Below the pieces are notes generated by a model that searched no databases, had not been told where the DNA came from, and saw nothing but the letters and a program-made list of their open reading frames with translations. From Variovorax gossypii (GTDB taxonomy: Bacteria > Pseudomonadota > Gammaproteobacteria > Burkholderiales > Burkholderiaceae_C), in NCBI RefSeq assembly GCF_003965815.1, contig NZ_RXOE01000001.1, forward strand, positions 992,001 to 1,056,000: 64,000 nt of DNA. Reading direction: 5' to 3'. The first letter of the stretch is position 1. Each line of letters opens with the position of its first letter. A program made the position numbers and the translations under genes. Of this stretch, positions 27,245 through 36,813 are shown piece after piece.

Positions 27245-28528
27245 ATGAGATTCCTGAAGCGCAACCTGCGTGCGGCCGTGCTCGGCCTGGGCCTGGCCCT
27301 TCCCCTGCTTGCGGCGGCGCAGCAATTGCCCGCCGCGAAGCCGGAGCAGGTCGGCCTCTCGACCGAGCGCCTGCAGATGCTCACCGACGTGCTCAAGGCC
27401 GACGTGGCCGCCGGCAAGATCCCGGGCGCGGTGCTGCTTGTGGCGCGACAGGGCAAGGTGGCGTGGTTCGAGCCTGTCGGCAGGCTCGACAGCGCGGCCG
27501 GCACACCGATGCCGCGCGATGGCATCTTCCGCATCTACTCGATGAGCAAGCCCATCACCACGGTGGCCGCGATGATGCTGGTGGAAGACGGCCGCCTGAA
27601 GCTGGACGACCCGATCTCGGCCTACCTGCCCGAGTTCGCCAGCATGACAGTGGGCGTCGAGAAGCCCGGTGCCGACGGCAAGCCGGTGCTCGAGACGGTG
27701 CCCGCGCGCCGCCCGATCACCGTGCAGGACCTGATGCGCCACACCTCGGGCCTGACCTACGGCTTCTTCGGCCCCGGCCTCGTGAAGCAGGCCTACAACG
27801 CCGCCGACCTGGGCGCCGGCGACCCGACGCTGGCCGAGTTCTCCCAGCGCCTGGCCAAGCTGCCGCTTGCCTACCAGCCCGGCACGACCTGGGACTACAG
27901 CCAGTCGACCGACATCCTCGGGCGCGTGATCGAGGTGGCGTCGGGCCAGTCGCTCTACCAGTTCGAGAAAGCCCGGCTATTCGACCCTCTCGGCATGAAG
28001 GACACCACCTACTACGTGCCTGAGCCGGCGCGCCAGTCGCGCATCGCCGAGCCGCTGCCCAACGACCGCAGCTTCGGCGTGGGCGCCGAGTTCAACGACC
28101 CGCGCGTGGTGCGCAGGTACGAATCGGGCGGCGGCGGGCTGGTGTCGACCGCGAACGACTACGCACGCTTCCTGCAGATGCTGATCAACGGCGGCTCGCT
28201 CGACGGCAAGCGCTACCTCGGCCCGCGCACCATCGCGCTGATGACCGCCGATCATTCCAACGCGGGCGCCGGCATCGTGCCCGGCCCGCTGTACCTGCCG
28301 GGACCGGGCTACGGTTTCGGCCTGGGCTTTGCCGTGCGCCGCAACGACGGCGAGGCGCCCTACCCCTCGGCCGGCGGCGAATACAACTGGGGCGGCGCGG
28401 GCGGCACCTACATGTGGGTCGACCCGAAGAACGAGATGTTCGTGGTGCTGATGCTGCAGTCGCCGAAATTCAGGACACATTACAGAACATTGACCCGGGA
28501 CATGATTTATGCGGCGGTGATCAAGTAG
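27245..28528 (+). CDS. Serine hydrolase of the class C beta-lactamase family, 427 aa
   Basis: A signal peptide (to about residue 26) precedes a penicillin-binding-fold hydrolase. The SxxK nucleophile motif is SMSK (S99-K102), HTSGL follows in the core, and YSQS supplies the YxN/YxS tyrosine. [23 protein letters not shown] and [25 protein letters not shown] close the domain. The family includes AmpC, DD-peptidases and esterases such as EstB; the late HxG/KTG-type motif is GGAGG here, more like esterases. A periplasmic or secreted esterase or peptidase is the likely role. It is monocistronic. Confidence 0.88.
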   Translation: MRFLKRNLRAAVLGLGLALPLLAAAQQLPAAKPEQVGLSTERLQMLTDVLKADVAAGKIPGAVLLVARQGKVAWFEPVGRLDSAAGTPMPRDGIFRIYSMSKPITTVAAMMLVEDGRLKLDDPISAYLPEFASMTVGVEKPGADGKPVLETVPARRPITVQDLMRHTSGLTYGFFGPGLVKQAYNAADLGAGDPTLAEFSQRLAKLPLAYQPGTTWDYSQSTDILGRVIEVASGQSLYQFEKARLFDPLGMKDTTYYVPEPARQSRIAEPLPNDRSFGVGAEFNDPRVVRRYESGGGGLVSTANDYARFLQMLINGGSLDGKRYLGPRTIALMTADHSNAGAGIVPGPLYLPGPGYGFGLGFAVRRNDGEAPYPSAGGEYNWGGAGGTYMWVDPKNEMFVVLMLQSPKFRTHYRTLTRDMIYAAVIK

Positions 28529-28586
28529 CCTGTGTTCCGCAGGCCCTTGGAGCCTGGCGCAAAATCAGGCCCCGCCCCGTGAACCC

Positions 28587-29735
28587 ATGAAGAACAGCAG
28601 CAGCACCGTCATTCCGATCTCCAGCATCGGCCGCGCACGCCCCGCCGTGGCCGTGCCGGAGGTAGCCGTGCCCGCCACGGGCATGCTGCTCGACCGCCTG
28701 GGCCGGCCGCTGACCGACCTGCGCATCAGCGTGACCGACCGCTGCAACTTCCGCTGCAGCTACTGCATGCCGAAGGACGTGTTCGACAAGGACTACAAGT
28801 ACCTGCCGCACAGCGCCTTGCTGAGCTTCGAGGAAATCACCCGGCTGGCCCGCCTGTTCGCCTCGCACGGCGTGCGCAAGCTCCGGCTGACCGGTGGAGA
28901 GCCGCTGCTGCGCAAGAACATCGAGGGCCTGATCGAGCAGCTCGCCGCGATCCGCACGCCCACCGGCGAGCCACTGGCGCTGACGCTGACCACCAACGGC
29001 TCCCTGCTAGCGCGCAAGGCCGCCCAACTGCACGCCGCCGGCCTGCAGCGCGTGACCGTCAGCCTCGACAGCCTCGACGACGCGGTGTTCCGCCAGATGA
29101 ACGACGTCGACTTCCCGGTGGCCGACGTGCTGGCCGGCATCGACGCGGCGCTGGCCGCCGGACTGGGCCCCGTCAAGGTCAACATGGTGGTCAAGCGCGG
29201 CACCAACGAGCAGGAAATATTGCCGATGGCGCGCTACTTCCGCACGCACCACGGCGGCAAGGTGATCCTGCGCTTCATCGAGTACATGGACGTGGGCGCC
29301 ACCAACGGCTGGCGCATGGACGAGGTGCTGCCCTCGGCCGACGTCATCACGCGCATCCATTCCGAGTTCCCGCTGGTGCCGATGGGAGCCACCACGCCCG
29401 GCGAGACCGCCCGGCGCTGGGCCTATGCGGACGGCAGCGGCGAGATCGGCGTCATCAGCAGCGTCACCCAGGCCTTCTGCCACGACTGCAGCCGCGCGCG
29501 GCTCTCGACCGAAGGCAAGCTCTACCTGTGCCTCTTCGCCAGCGCCGGCCACGACCTTCGCCCGCTGCTGCGCGGCAGCGCCAGCGACGAGGACATCGCC
29601 TCTGCCATCGGCCACATCTGGCAGGGCCGCGCCGACCGCTATTCCGAATTGCGCGCCCTGCACGGTCCGGAAGGCGACGGCGGCGCCCACGACAAGGCGC
29701 CGCGCCGCGTCGAGATGAGCTACATCGGCGGATGA
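28587..29735 (+). CDS. moaA: GTP 3',8-cyclase, molybdenum cofactor step 1
   Basis: 382 aa radical-SAM enzyme. The N-terminal 4Fe-4S motif is CNFRCSYC with SVTDR before it; the C-terminal cluster cysteines are in [36 protein letters not shown] is the SAM-binding GGEP segment, and the protein ends in the catalytic Gly-Gly (SYIGG). It converts GTP to 3',8-cyclo-dihydro-GTP with MoaC. The N-terminus is about 35 residues longer than in E. coli. Its stop overlaps the mobA start, so the three moco genes form an operon. Confidence 0.97.
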   Translation: MKNSSSTVIPISSIGRARPAVAVPEVAVPATGMLLDRLGRPLTDLRISVTDRCNFRCSYCMPKDVFDKDYKYLPHSALLSFEEITRLARLFASHGVRKLRLTGGEPLLRKNIEGLIEQLAAIRTPTGEPLALTLTTNGSLLARKAAQLHAAGLQRVTVSLDSLDDAVFRQMNDVDFPVADVLAGIDAALAAGLGPVKVNMVVKRGTNEQEILPMARYFRTHHGGKVILRFIEYMDVGATNGWRMDEVLPSADVITRIHSEFPLVPMGATTPGETARRWAYADGSGEIGVISSVTQAFCHDCSRARLSTEGKLYLCLFASAGHDLRPLLRGSASDEDIASAIGHIWQGRADRYSELRALHGPEGDGGAHDKAPRRVEMSYIGG

Positions 29736-30385
29736 GGCAGGCGGCCGCCATGCCCGCGCACGCCGTCATCGCGCCCGCCGACATCACGGGATTGCTGCTG
29801 GCCGGCGGACGCGGTTCGCGCATGGGCGGCATCGACAAAGGGCTCCAGCCCTTCAACGGGGAACCGCTGGCGCTGCATGCGATGCGGCGGCTGGCGCCGC
29901 AGGTCGGCCCGCTCATGGTCAATGCCAACCGCAACCTGGCTGAATACGAGGCCCTCGGCGTGCCGGTGTGGCCCGACAGCCTCCCGGACTACCCGGGCCC
30001 GCTGGCGGGCTTCCTGGCCGGGCTGGAGCACTGCACCACGCCCTGGCTGCTGACCGTGCCCTGCGACACGCCCCTGTTCCCGTCCGACCTCGCCGCCCGG
30101 CTCGCCGAAGCCGCGATCGCCGGCCAGGCCGACATCGCCATGGCCCTCGCCCCCGAGGCCACCGAAGACGGGCCGGCGCTGCGGCCCCAACCCGTCTTCT
30201 GCCTGCTGCGCGCCGAACTGCGCGACAGCCTGCTTCGCTACACCGCCGCCGGCGGCCGCAAGGTCCATGCATGGATCTCGCAGCACCGCGCGGTGCACGT
30301 GCCCTTCGACCGTCCCGGCGACGCGCCCGACGCCTTCTTCAACGCCAATACCCTGGCCGAACTGCACGCCCTCGAAAACCGATGA
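29732..30385 (+). CDS. mobA: Molybdenum cofactor guanylyltransferase
   Basis: 217 aa with the nucleotidyltransferase signature [20 protein letters not shown] and the metal-binding PCDTPLFP. It attaches GMP to molybdopterin to make the MGD form used by DMSO-reductase-family enzymes. ATG 29732 overlaps the moaA stop (ATGA); ATG 29750 is also in frame and possible. The end overlaps moeA in the same way, which indicates translational coupling. Confidence 0.95.
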   Translation: MRQAAAMPAHAVIAPADITGLLLAGGRGSRMGGIDKGLQPFNGEPLALHAMRRLAPQVGPLMVNANRNLAEYEALGVPVWPDSLPDYPGPLAGFLAGLEHCTTPWLLTVPCDTPLFPSDLAARLAEAAIAGQADIAMALAPEATEDGPALRPQPVFCLLRAELRDSLLRYTAAGGRKVHAWISQHRAVHVPFDRPGDAPDAFFNANTLAELHALENR

Positions 30386-31698
30386 GCCGCATTGCCGACA
30401 TCGCCTCTTCAGCCCTCGCGGGCCACGACGACGCCGCCGACCTGAGCGTCGAGGCGGTCCACGCCTTTCTTTCCCAGCTGACGGCCACTGCCGTCGTCAC
30501 CCAGCGCGAGAGCATCTCGCTGTTCGACGCCCTCGGCCGCGTGCTGGCCGAGGACGTCGTCTCGCCCGTCAGCGTTCCGCCGCACGACAACTCCGCCATG
30601 GACGGCTATGCCTTCGACGGCGCGGTGCTGCCCGACAACGCGCCCATCGACGCCTCCGTCACGCTGCGCGTGGCGGGCACGGCGCTGGCCGGGGCAGCCT
30701 GGCGCGGCACTCTCGGGCCTGGCGACGCGGTGCGCATCATGACCGGCGCGATGATGCCCGCGGGCCTCGACACCGTCATTCCGCAGGAGTTCTGCAAGGT
30801 CGACGGCGATCGCGTGTGCTTTCCCGCCAGGGTGCTGCGCCGCGGCGACAACCGCCGCTTTGCCGGCGAAGACCTCATGAAGGGCCAGCCCGCGCTGCGC
30901 AAGGGCGAGCGCCTGTCACCCGCCGCGCTCGGCATGGTCGCCAGTCTGGGTCTGCCCGGCGTGCCCGTGCTGCGACGGCTGCGGGTGGCCTGCTTCTCGA
31001 CCGGCGACGAGATCCTGAGCCTGGGCGAAGCGCCGCGCGAAGGCGCGGTGTACGACAGCAACCGCTACACCGTCTTCGGCCTGCTCGCCCGGCTGGGCTG
31101 CGAGGTCGTCGATCTCGGCCTGGTGCGCGACGACCCGGCAGCGCTCGCCGCCACGCTGCAGCGTGCCGCGCGCGAGGCCGACGCCATCATCACCAGCGGC
31201 GGCGTGAGCGCGGGCGCGGCCGACCACACGCGCGACGTGATGCAGAAGCTGGGCGACATGGCCTTCTGGCGCGTGGCGATGCGTCCGGGGCGTCCGCTGG
31301 CGGTGGGGCTGATCCCACGCGAAGCCTCTTCGCAGCCTGCCGTGCTGTTCGGCCTGCCGGGCAATCCGGTGGCCGTGATGGTGACGTTCCTGGCCTTCGT
31401 GCGGCCCGCCCTGCTGCGCATGATGGGCTGCCATGAAGCGGCGGCCGCGCCATCGCCGCTGCTGCGCGCGCGCACCACGGGCCCGATCCGCAAGAAGCCG
31501 GGCCGCACCGAATATCAACGCGGTTTCGTGAAGACCGTGCCCGGCGCGCTGCCGGAGATCTGCGTGGCGGCCAACCAGGGATCGGGCGTGCTCAGCTCGA
31601 TGCTGGAAGCCAACGGGCTCGTGGTGCTGCGCCACGACCAGGGCAGCGTGGGCCCCGGCGAGGAAGTGGACGTGATGATGTTCGACGGGAACATCTAG
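30382..31698 (+). CDS. moeA: Molybdopterin molybdenumtransferase
   Basis: 438 aa, typical for MoeA. Key segments: [14 protein letters not shown] (active site), [46 protein letters not shown] and [17 protein letters not shown] (MPT-binding), [13 protein letters not shown]. It inserts molybdate into adenylated molybdopterin. ATG 30382 overlaps the mobA stop (ATGA). Repeat copy C starts immediately after its stop codon. Confidence 0.97.
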   Translation: MSRIADIASSALAGHDDAADLSVEAVHAFLSQLTATAVVTQRESISLFDALGRVLAEDVVSPVSVPPHDNSAMDGYAFDGAVLPDNAPIDASVTLRVAGTALAGAAWRGTLGPGDAVRIMTGAMMPAGLDTVIPQEFCKVDGDRVCFPARVLRRGDNRRFAGEDLMKGQPALRKGERLSPAALGMVASLGLPGVPVLRRLRVACFSTGDEILSLGEAPREGAVYDSNRYTVFGLLARLGCEVVDLGLVRDDPAALAATLQRAAREADAIITSGGVSAGAADHTRDVMQKLGDMAFWRVAMRPGRPLAVGLIPREASSQPAVLFGLPGNPVAVMVTFLAFVRPALLRMMGCHEAAAAPSPLLRARTTGPIRKKPGRTEYQRGFVKTVPGALPEICVAANQGSGVLSSMLEANGLVVLRHDQGSVGPGEEVDVMMFDGNI

Positions 31699-31791
31699 CA
31701 CTCCCCCAGGCTTCGCGCACTTCGTGTCGCTTCGCCAACCCCCTCGCCGGGGGCGACACCTGAGGCCCGGCGGAGCCGGTTCCTCGGTGTC
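31699..31791 (+). repeat. Stop-proximal dispersed repeat, copy C (93 bp)
   Basis: Directly abuts the moeA stop codon. It differs from copy A at only a few positions in the second half (TGAGGCCCGGCGGAGCC in place of TGCGGCCCGGCAAAGCC). The hairpin-forming GACACC...GGTGTC ends are kept. Confidence 0.9.
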
Positions 31792-31831
31792 CTCGAGCGG
31801 GGGCCTCGTATCAACGGCCCCCCGGGACTAC

Positions 31832-32281
31832 CTAGATTCGGCCCAGGGCCTTGTCCACGCCCTTGTTGGCCAGCATGTCGGCGCGCTCGTTGCCCGGGTC
31901 GCCCGAGTGGCCCTTGACCCAGCGCCATTCGATCTGGTGGCCGCCTTCGTTCACCAGCTTGTCGAGCCGCTTCCAGAGCTCGACGTTCTTCACCGGCTCC
32001 TTGCTGGCGGTGACCCAGCCCTTGGCCTTCCAGCCGCGGATCCATTCGGTGATGCCCTTGCGCACGTACTGGCTGTCGAGGTAGAGCAGCACCTTGCAGG
32101 GCCGCTTGAGGGCGGCAAGGCCCTCGATGACCGCGGTCAGCTCCATGCGGTTGTTGGTGGTGTTGAGTTCACCGCCGAACAGGTCCTTCTCGGTGGCGCC
32201 CGACTTGAGCCACGCGCCCCAGCCGCCGGGGCCGGGATTGCCCTTGCAGGCGCCATCGGTGTAGATCACGACTTCGTTCAA
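31832..32281 (-). CDS. rnhA: Ribonuclease HI
   Basis: 149 aa. The four acidic catalytic residues are visible in [30 protein letters not shown] and [10 protein letters not shown], with the [12 protein letters not shown] loop. It cleaves RNA in RNA-DNA hybrids, removing primers and R-loops. The methyltransferase gene lies 51 bases upstream on the same strand; the order gloB / methyltransferase-rnhA is common in betaproteobacteria. It is convergent with moeA. Confidence 0.97.
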   Translation of the reverse strand: MNEVVIYTDGACKGNPGPGGWGAWLKSGATEKDLFGGELNTTNNRMELTAVIEGLAALKRPCKVLLYLDSQYVRKGITEWIRGWKAKGWVTASKEPVKNVELWKRLDKLVNEGGHQIEWRWVKGHSGDPGNERADMLANKGVDKALGRI

Positions 32282-32313
32282 ACCAGCTTTTCCTTTTTCT
32301 TCATCTCTATCGA

Positions 32314-32335
32314 TTCAATTTCAATTTCAATTTCA
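32314..32335. repeat. TTCAAT tandem repeat
   Basis: Between three and four copies of a 6-base unit lie between the methyltransferase stop and rnhA, running into the stop codon itself (32333-32335). The run is AT-rich in a GC-rich setting and prone to replication slippage. Confidence 0.7.
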
Positions 32336-33106
32336 GTTCTTGTTGGGCTCGCCGCTGCGGTGCACCTTGCCCGCAATGGGCACGGGCGCCGTGGCACGGG
32401 CTCCGGCACGGCGCCAGTCGGCGCTCAGCATGCGCATGCCGCGCACCCGCTTCACCGCGACCAGGAAGTAGGCCGCACCGAAGATGGGCCACCAGCGCTC
32501 GCCGGCGGCGTCCATCCAGCGCGAGCGCTCCAGCCAGGCCTCGCTGCGCACCGCCGGCCGGTAGATGCCGAAGCGGCCCGACTCCACCTCGAAGCTCAGC
32601 AGGCGCAGCCAGTCGCACATGCGCCAGTAGCCGATGAACTCCCCGCCTTCGGGCAGGTAGAGGTCGCCGATGCCGAGCCGGCGATAGATGTGCGCGCGGC
32701 GCTGCCGCATGCCCCAGAGGCTGGTCGGGTTGAGCCCGCAGATCACCACGCGGCCCTCGGGCACCAGCACCCGCTCGACTTCGCGCAGGGTGGCGTGCGG
32801 ATCGGGACTCAGCTCGAGCGCATGCGGCAACACCACCAGGTCGAGGCTGTTGGCCGCGAACGGCAGTGCCGCGAAGTCGGCCAGCAGCGTCGCCTTGCCG
32901 GCGCGGGCGGGATCGTCCAGCGCCAGCCAGCGGTGCGGCATGCGGTTGGCGCGCAGGCCGTCGACCTCCGCGGCGCCCAGCTGCAGCGCGTGATAGCCGA
33001 ACACGTCGGCCACCGCCTGATCGAACTGGGCCTGCTCCCAAGCCAGCAGGTACCGCCCCGGGGGGGTCGCGAACCAATCCTGCAAACCTATAATTTGACC
33101 GCTCAT
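32333..33106 (-). CDS. Class I SAM-dependent methyltransferase, 257 aa
   Basis: The SAM-binding core is degenerate but recognisable: DFAALPFAANSLDLVVLPHALELSPDPHATLREVERVLVPEGRVVICGLNPTSLWGMRQ. A GKATLLAD strand comes before it and an FFxV-type end (YFLVAVKRVRG) after it. It belongs to the methyltransferase family encoded next to gloB and rnhA in many betaproteobacteria; the substrate is unknown. ATG 33106 opens the conserved SGQIIGLQDWFATPPGRYLL sequence. The start codon shares two bases with the divergent gloB start (33105), so both genes' upstream signals lie inside each other. Confidence 0.88.
   Translation of the reverse strand: MSGQIIGLQDWFATPPGRYLLAWEQAQFDQAVADVFGYHALQLGAAEVDGLRANRMPHRWLALDDPARAGKATLLADFAALPFAANSLDLVVLPHALELSPDPHATLREVERVLVPEGRVVICGLNPTSLWGMRQRRAHIYRRLGIGDLYLPEGGEFIGYWRMCDWLRLLSFEVESGRFGIYRPAVRSEAWLERSRWMDAAGERWWPIFGAAYFLVAVKRVRGMRMLSADWRRAGARATAPVPIAGKVHRSGEPNKN
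33089..33094 (+). promoter_or_regulatory. Candidate gloB -10 element
   Basis: A perfect TATAAT stands 10 bases before the gloB ATG at 33105, inside the methyltransferase coding region. Initiation about 7 bases downstream would leave only 3-5 bases of leader. No good -35 is visible. Confidence 0.5.
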
Positions 33107-33893
33107 GACCCTTGTTCCGCTGCCCGCCTTCGCTGACAACTACATCTGGATGCTGCACGACGGGTCCCACGCCATCGTGGTGGATCCGGGCGATGCCCAA
33201 CCGGTGTTCGACGCGCTGGCGCGCCACAAGCTGCAACTGGCCGCGATTCTAGTCACGCACCATCACCCCGATCACACGGGCGGCGTGGCCGCGCTGCATG
33301 CAGCCACCGGCGCGCAGGTGTGGGGCCCCGCCCGCGAGCGCATCCCCGAGCCCTTCACGCCGATGGTGCAGGGCGACATCGCCGAGGTGCTGGGCCTGCG
33401 CTTCGAGGCCATCGACGTGCCGGGCCATACGGCGGGGCACATCGCGTACTTCCTTCCCGCCGCGCAAACCGCACCCACGGACGCACCGCTGCTCTTCTGC
33501 GGCGACACGCTCTTCTCCGGTGGCTGCGGGCGCCTCTTCGAAGGCACGCCCGCACAGATGCTGGCCTCGCTCGACGCGCTGGCCGCATTGCCCGGCGACA
33601 CGCGCATCTGCTGCGCGCATGAATACACACTTTCTAACCTGCGTTTCGCGCAGGCGGTGGAACCGGCCAACGCCGAGCTGACTCACTACAACGCGCGCTG
33701 CGAAAGCCTGCGCGCGCAGGGGCAGCCCACGCTGCCGTCCCAACTGGCGATCGAACGCCAGGTCAACCCCTTTCTTCGCAGCCGCGAAGCCACTGTCCTT
33801 CGAGCGGTGCGTGCCCACGCCGAGCTTGCTGCCGATGCGGCAGAGGCCGACGTGTTCGCCGCACTGCGCCAATGGAAAAACGACTTCCGATGA
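33105..33893 (+). CDS. gloB: Hydroxyacylglutathione hydrolase (glyoxalase II)
   Basis: 262 aa metallo-beta-lactamase-fold enzyme. The binuclear metal motif is THHHPDHTGG (51-60), with further ligands in PGHTAGHIAYF, FCGDTLFSGGCGRLFEG and CCAHEYT. It releases D-lactate and glutathione from S-lactoylglutathione in methylglyoxal detoxification. The stop overlaps the mltD start (ATGA). No Shine-Dalgarno sequence precedes the ATG, in line with a nearly leaderless mRNA. Confidence 0.95.
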   Translation: MTLVPLPAFADNYIWMLHDGSHAIVVDPGDAQPVFDALARHKLQLAAILVTHHHPDHTGGVAALHAATGAQVWGPARERIPEPFTPMVQGDIAEVLGLRFEAIDVPGHTAGHIAYFLPAAQTAPTDAPLLFCGDTLFSGGCGRLFEGTPAQMLASLDALAALPGDTRICCAHEYTLSNLRFAQAVEPANAELTHYNARCESLRAQGQPTLPSQLAIERQVNPFLRSREATVLRAVRAHAELAADAAEADVFAALRQWKNDFR

Positions 33894-35515
33894 AACTGAT
33901 CGCTGCCACCTGCATTGCAGGTTCACTGGTGCTCGCGGGCTGCGCGGGCACGAACAACAGCTCCTCTCCCTCCTCTTCTTCCCCCTCCTCGTCGTCGCAG
34001 GCCGGCGGCACCGGCTCCAAGGTCGCCGGCAGCGCGGCCCCCGTCTATCCCCGCGACGCACTCTCCCCACTTGCCAGCGGCCAGGCCCGTTCGCAGAGCG
34101 TCGTCACGCTCGCGCCGCCGGTCGACATGTGGGACCGCATCCGCCGCGGCTTCAAGATGCCGGACCTCGACAACGACCTGGTGCGCGACCGCGAGCAGTG
34201 GTACGCCAGCAGGCCCGACTACATCCAGCGCATGACTGAGCGCTCGAACAAGTACATCTTCCACATCGTCGAGGAACTCGAGCGTCGCAACATGCCGACC
34301 GAGCTCGCACTGCTTCCCTACATCGAGAGCGCGTTCAACCCACAGGCCATCTCCAGCGCGCGCGCAGCGGGCATGTGGCAGTTCATGCCGGCCACCGGCA
34401 ACGACTTCGACCTGAAGCAGAACATCTTCCGCGACGACCGCCGCGACGTGGTGGCCTCCACCCGCGCAGCGCTCGACTACCTGCAGAAGCTCTACGGCAT
34501 GTTCGGCGACTGGCAGCTCGCCCTGGCCGCCTACAACTGGGGTGAAGGCAGCGTGAGCCGCGCCATCGCCAAGAACCAGCGACTGGGCCTGCCCACCACC
34601 TACAGCGACCTCACCATGCCCGCCGAGACGCGCATGTACGTGCCCAAGCTGCAGGCGGTGAAGAACATCGTGGCGAATCCGCAGGCCTTCAACACTGAGC
34701 TGCCGCTGATCGCCAACCACCCGTACTTCCAGACCGTCACGCTCACGCGCGACCTCGACGTGGAGCTCGCAGCCAAGCTGGCCGACGTGCGCCTCGAGGA
34801 CTTCCGCGCGCTGAACCCGGCCGCCCACAAGCCGGTGCTGATCGCCGCCGGCACGCCGCAGATCCTGCTGCCCTGGGACAACGCAGCCGTCTTCCAGCGC
34901 AACTTCGACGCCTACTCGCAGGGCCAGTACGCCAGCTGGACCGCCTGGGTCGTGCCCAACACCATGACGGTGGCCGACGCCGCCCAGCGCTCGGGCATGA
35001 GCGAGAACGACCTGCGCTCCATCAACAACATCCCGCCGCGGATGCTCATCAAGACCGGCTCGACGCTGATCGTGCCGCGCGGCGCCCGCGTGAAGGAAGA
35101 CGTGGCTGCCGTGGTGGCCGACGGCGGCCACCTGAGCTTCCAGCCCGAGATCGTCACGCGCCGCACGACCGTGAAGGCCGGCCGCGCCGACAGCGTCGCG
35201 AGCATCGCGCGCCGCTACAACCTCAAGCCCGCCAGCGTGGCCGAGTGGAACGACGTGAAGCCGAACCACGCGTTCAAGCGCGGCTACAGCGTGGTGGTGT
35301 ACCTGCCCGTGCGCGCGACGGTCGCTGCCCGCGCTGGCACCGGCATCCGCGCCACTTCGCATGCCGCGGCGCCAACTCCCGCCCGCCGTGGCGGCACGCC
35401 TTCGAAGGCAGCCGCTCCGCGCGGCGCCGGCAGCGTCGTCAAGGTGCCTGCCAGCAGCAAGCAGCAGGTCGTGCGCGAGAAGCGCGGCGGCACGCCCTCC
35501 AAGAAGAAGCGCTGA
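33890..35515 (+). CDS. mltD: Membrane-bound lytic murein transglycosylase D-like lipoprotein
   Basis: 541 aa. Lipobox LVLAGCAG; then a low-complexity Ser-rich spacer (NNSSSPSSSSPSSSSQ). The SLT domain (about 105-260) has the catalytic glutamate in LLPYIESAFNPQAISSARAAGMWQFMPATG and AAYNWGEGSV. Two LysM peptidoglycan-binding domains follow: WVVPNTMTVADAAQRSGMSENDL and TTVKAGRADSVASIARRYNLK. A basic Ala/Pro/Ser tail ends the protein. It cleaves glycan strands, forming 1,6-anhydro ends. ATG 33890 overlaps the gloB stop (ATGA). Confidence 0.95.
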   Translation: MKLIAATCIAGSLVLAGCAGTNNSSSPSSSSPSSSSQAGGTGSKVAGSAAPVYPRDALSPLASGQARSQSVVTLAPPVDMWDRIRRGFKMPDLDNDLVRDREQWYASRPDYIQRMTERSNKYIFHIVEELERRNMPTELALLPYIESAFNPQAISSARAAGMWQFMPATGNDFDLKQNIFRDDRRDVVASTRAALDYLQKLYGMFGDWQLALAAYNWGEGSVSRAIAKNQRLGLPTTYSDLTMPAETRMYVPKLQAVKNIVANPQAFNTELPLIANHPYFQTVTLTRDLDVELAAKLADVRLEDFRALNPAAHKPVLIAAGTPQILLPWDNAAVFQRNFDAYSQGQYASWTAWVVPNTMTVADAAQRSGMSENDLRSINNIPPRMLIKTGSTLIVPRGARVKEDVAAVVADGGHLSFQPEIVTRRTTVKAGRADSVASIARRYNLKPASVAEWNDVKPNHAFKRGYSVVVYLPVRATVAARAGTGIRATSHAAAPTPARRGGTPSKAAAPRGAGSVVKVPASSKQQVVREKRGGTPSKKKR

Positions 35516-35550
35516 AGCGCTGAAAAACCGCGAACGAACGAGCGCGCGAA

Positions 35551-35571
35551 CGAAGGCTCAGTGAGCCTTCG
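35551..35571. terminator. Convergent palindrome between mltD and ltrA
   Basis: CGAAGGCTCA-G-TGAGCCTTCG is a perfect 21-bp palindrome centred on the ltrA stop (35558-35560) and 36 bases past the mltD stop. It can fold as a 9-bp stem with a 3-base loop in both transcripts. There is no T-run, so any termination would be assisted. Confidence 0.45.
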
Positions 35572-36745
35572 CCGCCTGCTGTGCCCTTCTGCGCACCACG
35601 GCCTCCATCGCGGCGACGCCGATCATGATGACGGTGGTGAGCGTTCCCACCACCAGCACCGTCATGTGCGACGCGAAGACCGCGAGCACGGCCAGAAAGC
35701 CAAGCCCGAAGAGATGCGACTGCGGCAGGAAGCCGCGCACCACGCGCTTGAATAGCGCATTGCCGAACAGGTAGATCGCTGGTCCGCCAATCAGCGCCCC
35801 CAGGTACTTGAGCTCGGCGTGGTGCGAGCCCTCGCCGATCGTCAGCTCGTCCGCCACGGCGCAGACGATGATGCCCGCCACCAGGATCACGTGCGTGTAG
35901 TGGAACTTGGCACCGATGCCGCCCGGGTCCTTCGCATGCTCGATGACGTGCGTCGCCTCCTTGGCGCTGGTGTCGAAGTACATCCACCACATCGCCAGGC
36001 TGCCCGCGAAGCCCACCATCAGTGCGAACAGGTCGATGCCGTGCCACTCGGGGTGGTGGCCGAAGGCGATGCCGGTGGCCAGCACCGACTCGCCCAGCGC
36101 GACGATCACGAAGAGCTGGCAGCGCTCGGCGAGGTGGCCGCCGTCGATGGTCCAGTCGCTGGTCAGCGAGCGGCCCAGGCCCGGAAAGCGCAAGCCGATC
36201 ATCGGCGCGATGTATTCGCACAGCACGCCGCCGAGCCACAGCACGAGGCGCGTCTGCCCCTCGGCCAGGCCGCCGGCGATCCAGAACACCCCGGCCACGC
36301 AGTTCCACGCCAGCAGGCGGCGGAAGTTGGGCGTGAGCGGATCGTTCGGCCCGATGGCGATCAGCATGCACAGCGTGCGCCCCGCCTGGATGCCCACGAA
36401 GCAGAGCGCGAACACCAGCCCTCGCTCGGCGAAGGCGCCGGGCAGCGCCGAGGCCATCACCATCGCCAGCAGCATGATCGCGAACAGCACGCCGCGTATG
36501 CGCAGCGTGCCGGGGTTGAACCAGTTGGTGGTCCAGGCCGTGTACTGCCAGCCCAGCCAGACGGCGAACCACATGACCAGCGTCTGCAGTGCCCCGAGGA
36601 GCGTGAGGTGGTCGAGCAGGTAGTGGGAAAGCTGCGTGACGGAGAACGCGTAGACCAGGTCGAAGAAAAGCTCTTCGTTCGAGACCCGTGCCGCCTCGCT
36701 GCGCGAGCGCAGAGTCGTGGCCCGCCTGTTGTTGTCGTGGCTCAT
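35558..36745 (-). CDS. LtrA (low temperature requirement A)-like membrane protein, 395 aa
   Basis: It resembles PF06772: the opening ARVSNEELFFDLVYAFSVTQLSHYLLDHLT, then about ten membrane helices, with RCQLFVIVALGESVLATGIAF in the middle. Function is undefined beyond the name, from a Listeria cold-growth mutant. Start ATG 36745. It follows the ABC permease gene by 68 bases on the same strand, and could be read from the same transcript, but no functional link is evident. Confidence 0.88.
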   Translation of the reverse strand: MSHDNNRRATTLRSRSEAARVSNEELFFDLVYAFSVTQLSHYLLDHLTLLGALQTLVMWFAVWLGWQYTAWTTNWFNPGTLRIRGVLFAIMLLAMVMASALPGAFAERGLVFALCFVGIQAGRTLCMLIAIGPNDPLTPNFRRLLAWNCVAGVFWIAGGLAEGQTRLVLWLGGVLCEYIAPMIGLRFPGLGRSLTSDWTIDGGHLAERCQLFVIVALGESVLATGIAFGHHPEWHGIDLFALMVGFAGSLAMWWMYFDTSAKEATHVIEHAKDPGGIGAKFHYTHVILVAGIIVCAVADELTIGEGSHHAELKYLGALIGGPAIYLFGNALFKRVVRGFLPQSHLFGLGFLAVLAVFASHMTVLVVGTLTTVIMIGVAAMEAVVRRRAQQAAKAH

Positions 36746-36813
36746 TGTTCGTTTACCCCCATGAATCGTTGCGGCGCTCTGCGGAGCCGCGCGCGATCAT
36801 CGCACGGGCAACG

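Noticed and set aside
28529..28586. Moco riboswitch before moaA
   Set aside because: Only 58 bases separate the genes, too short for the known element, and no matching structure is visible.
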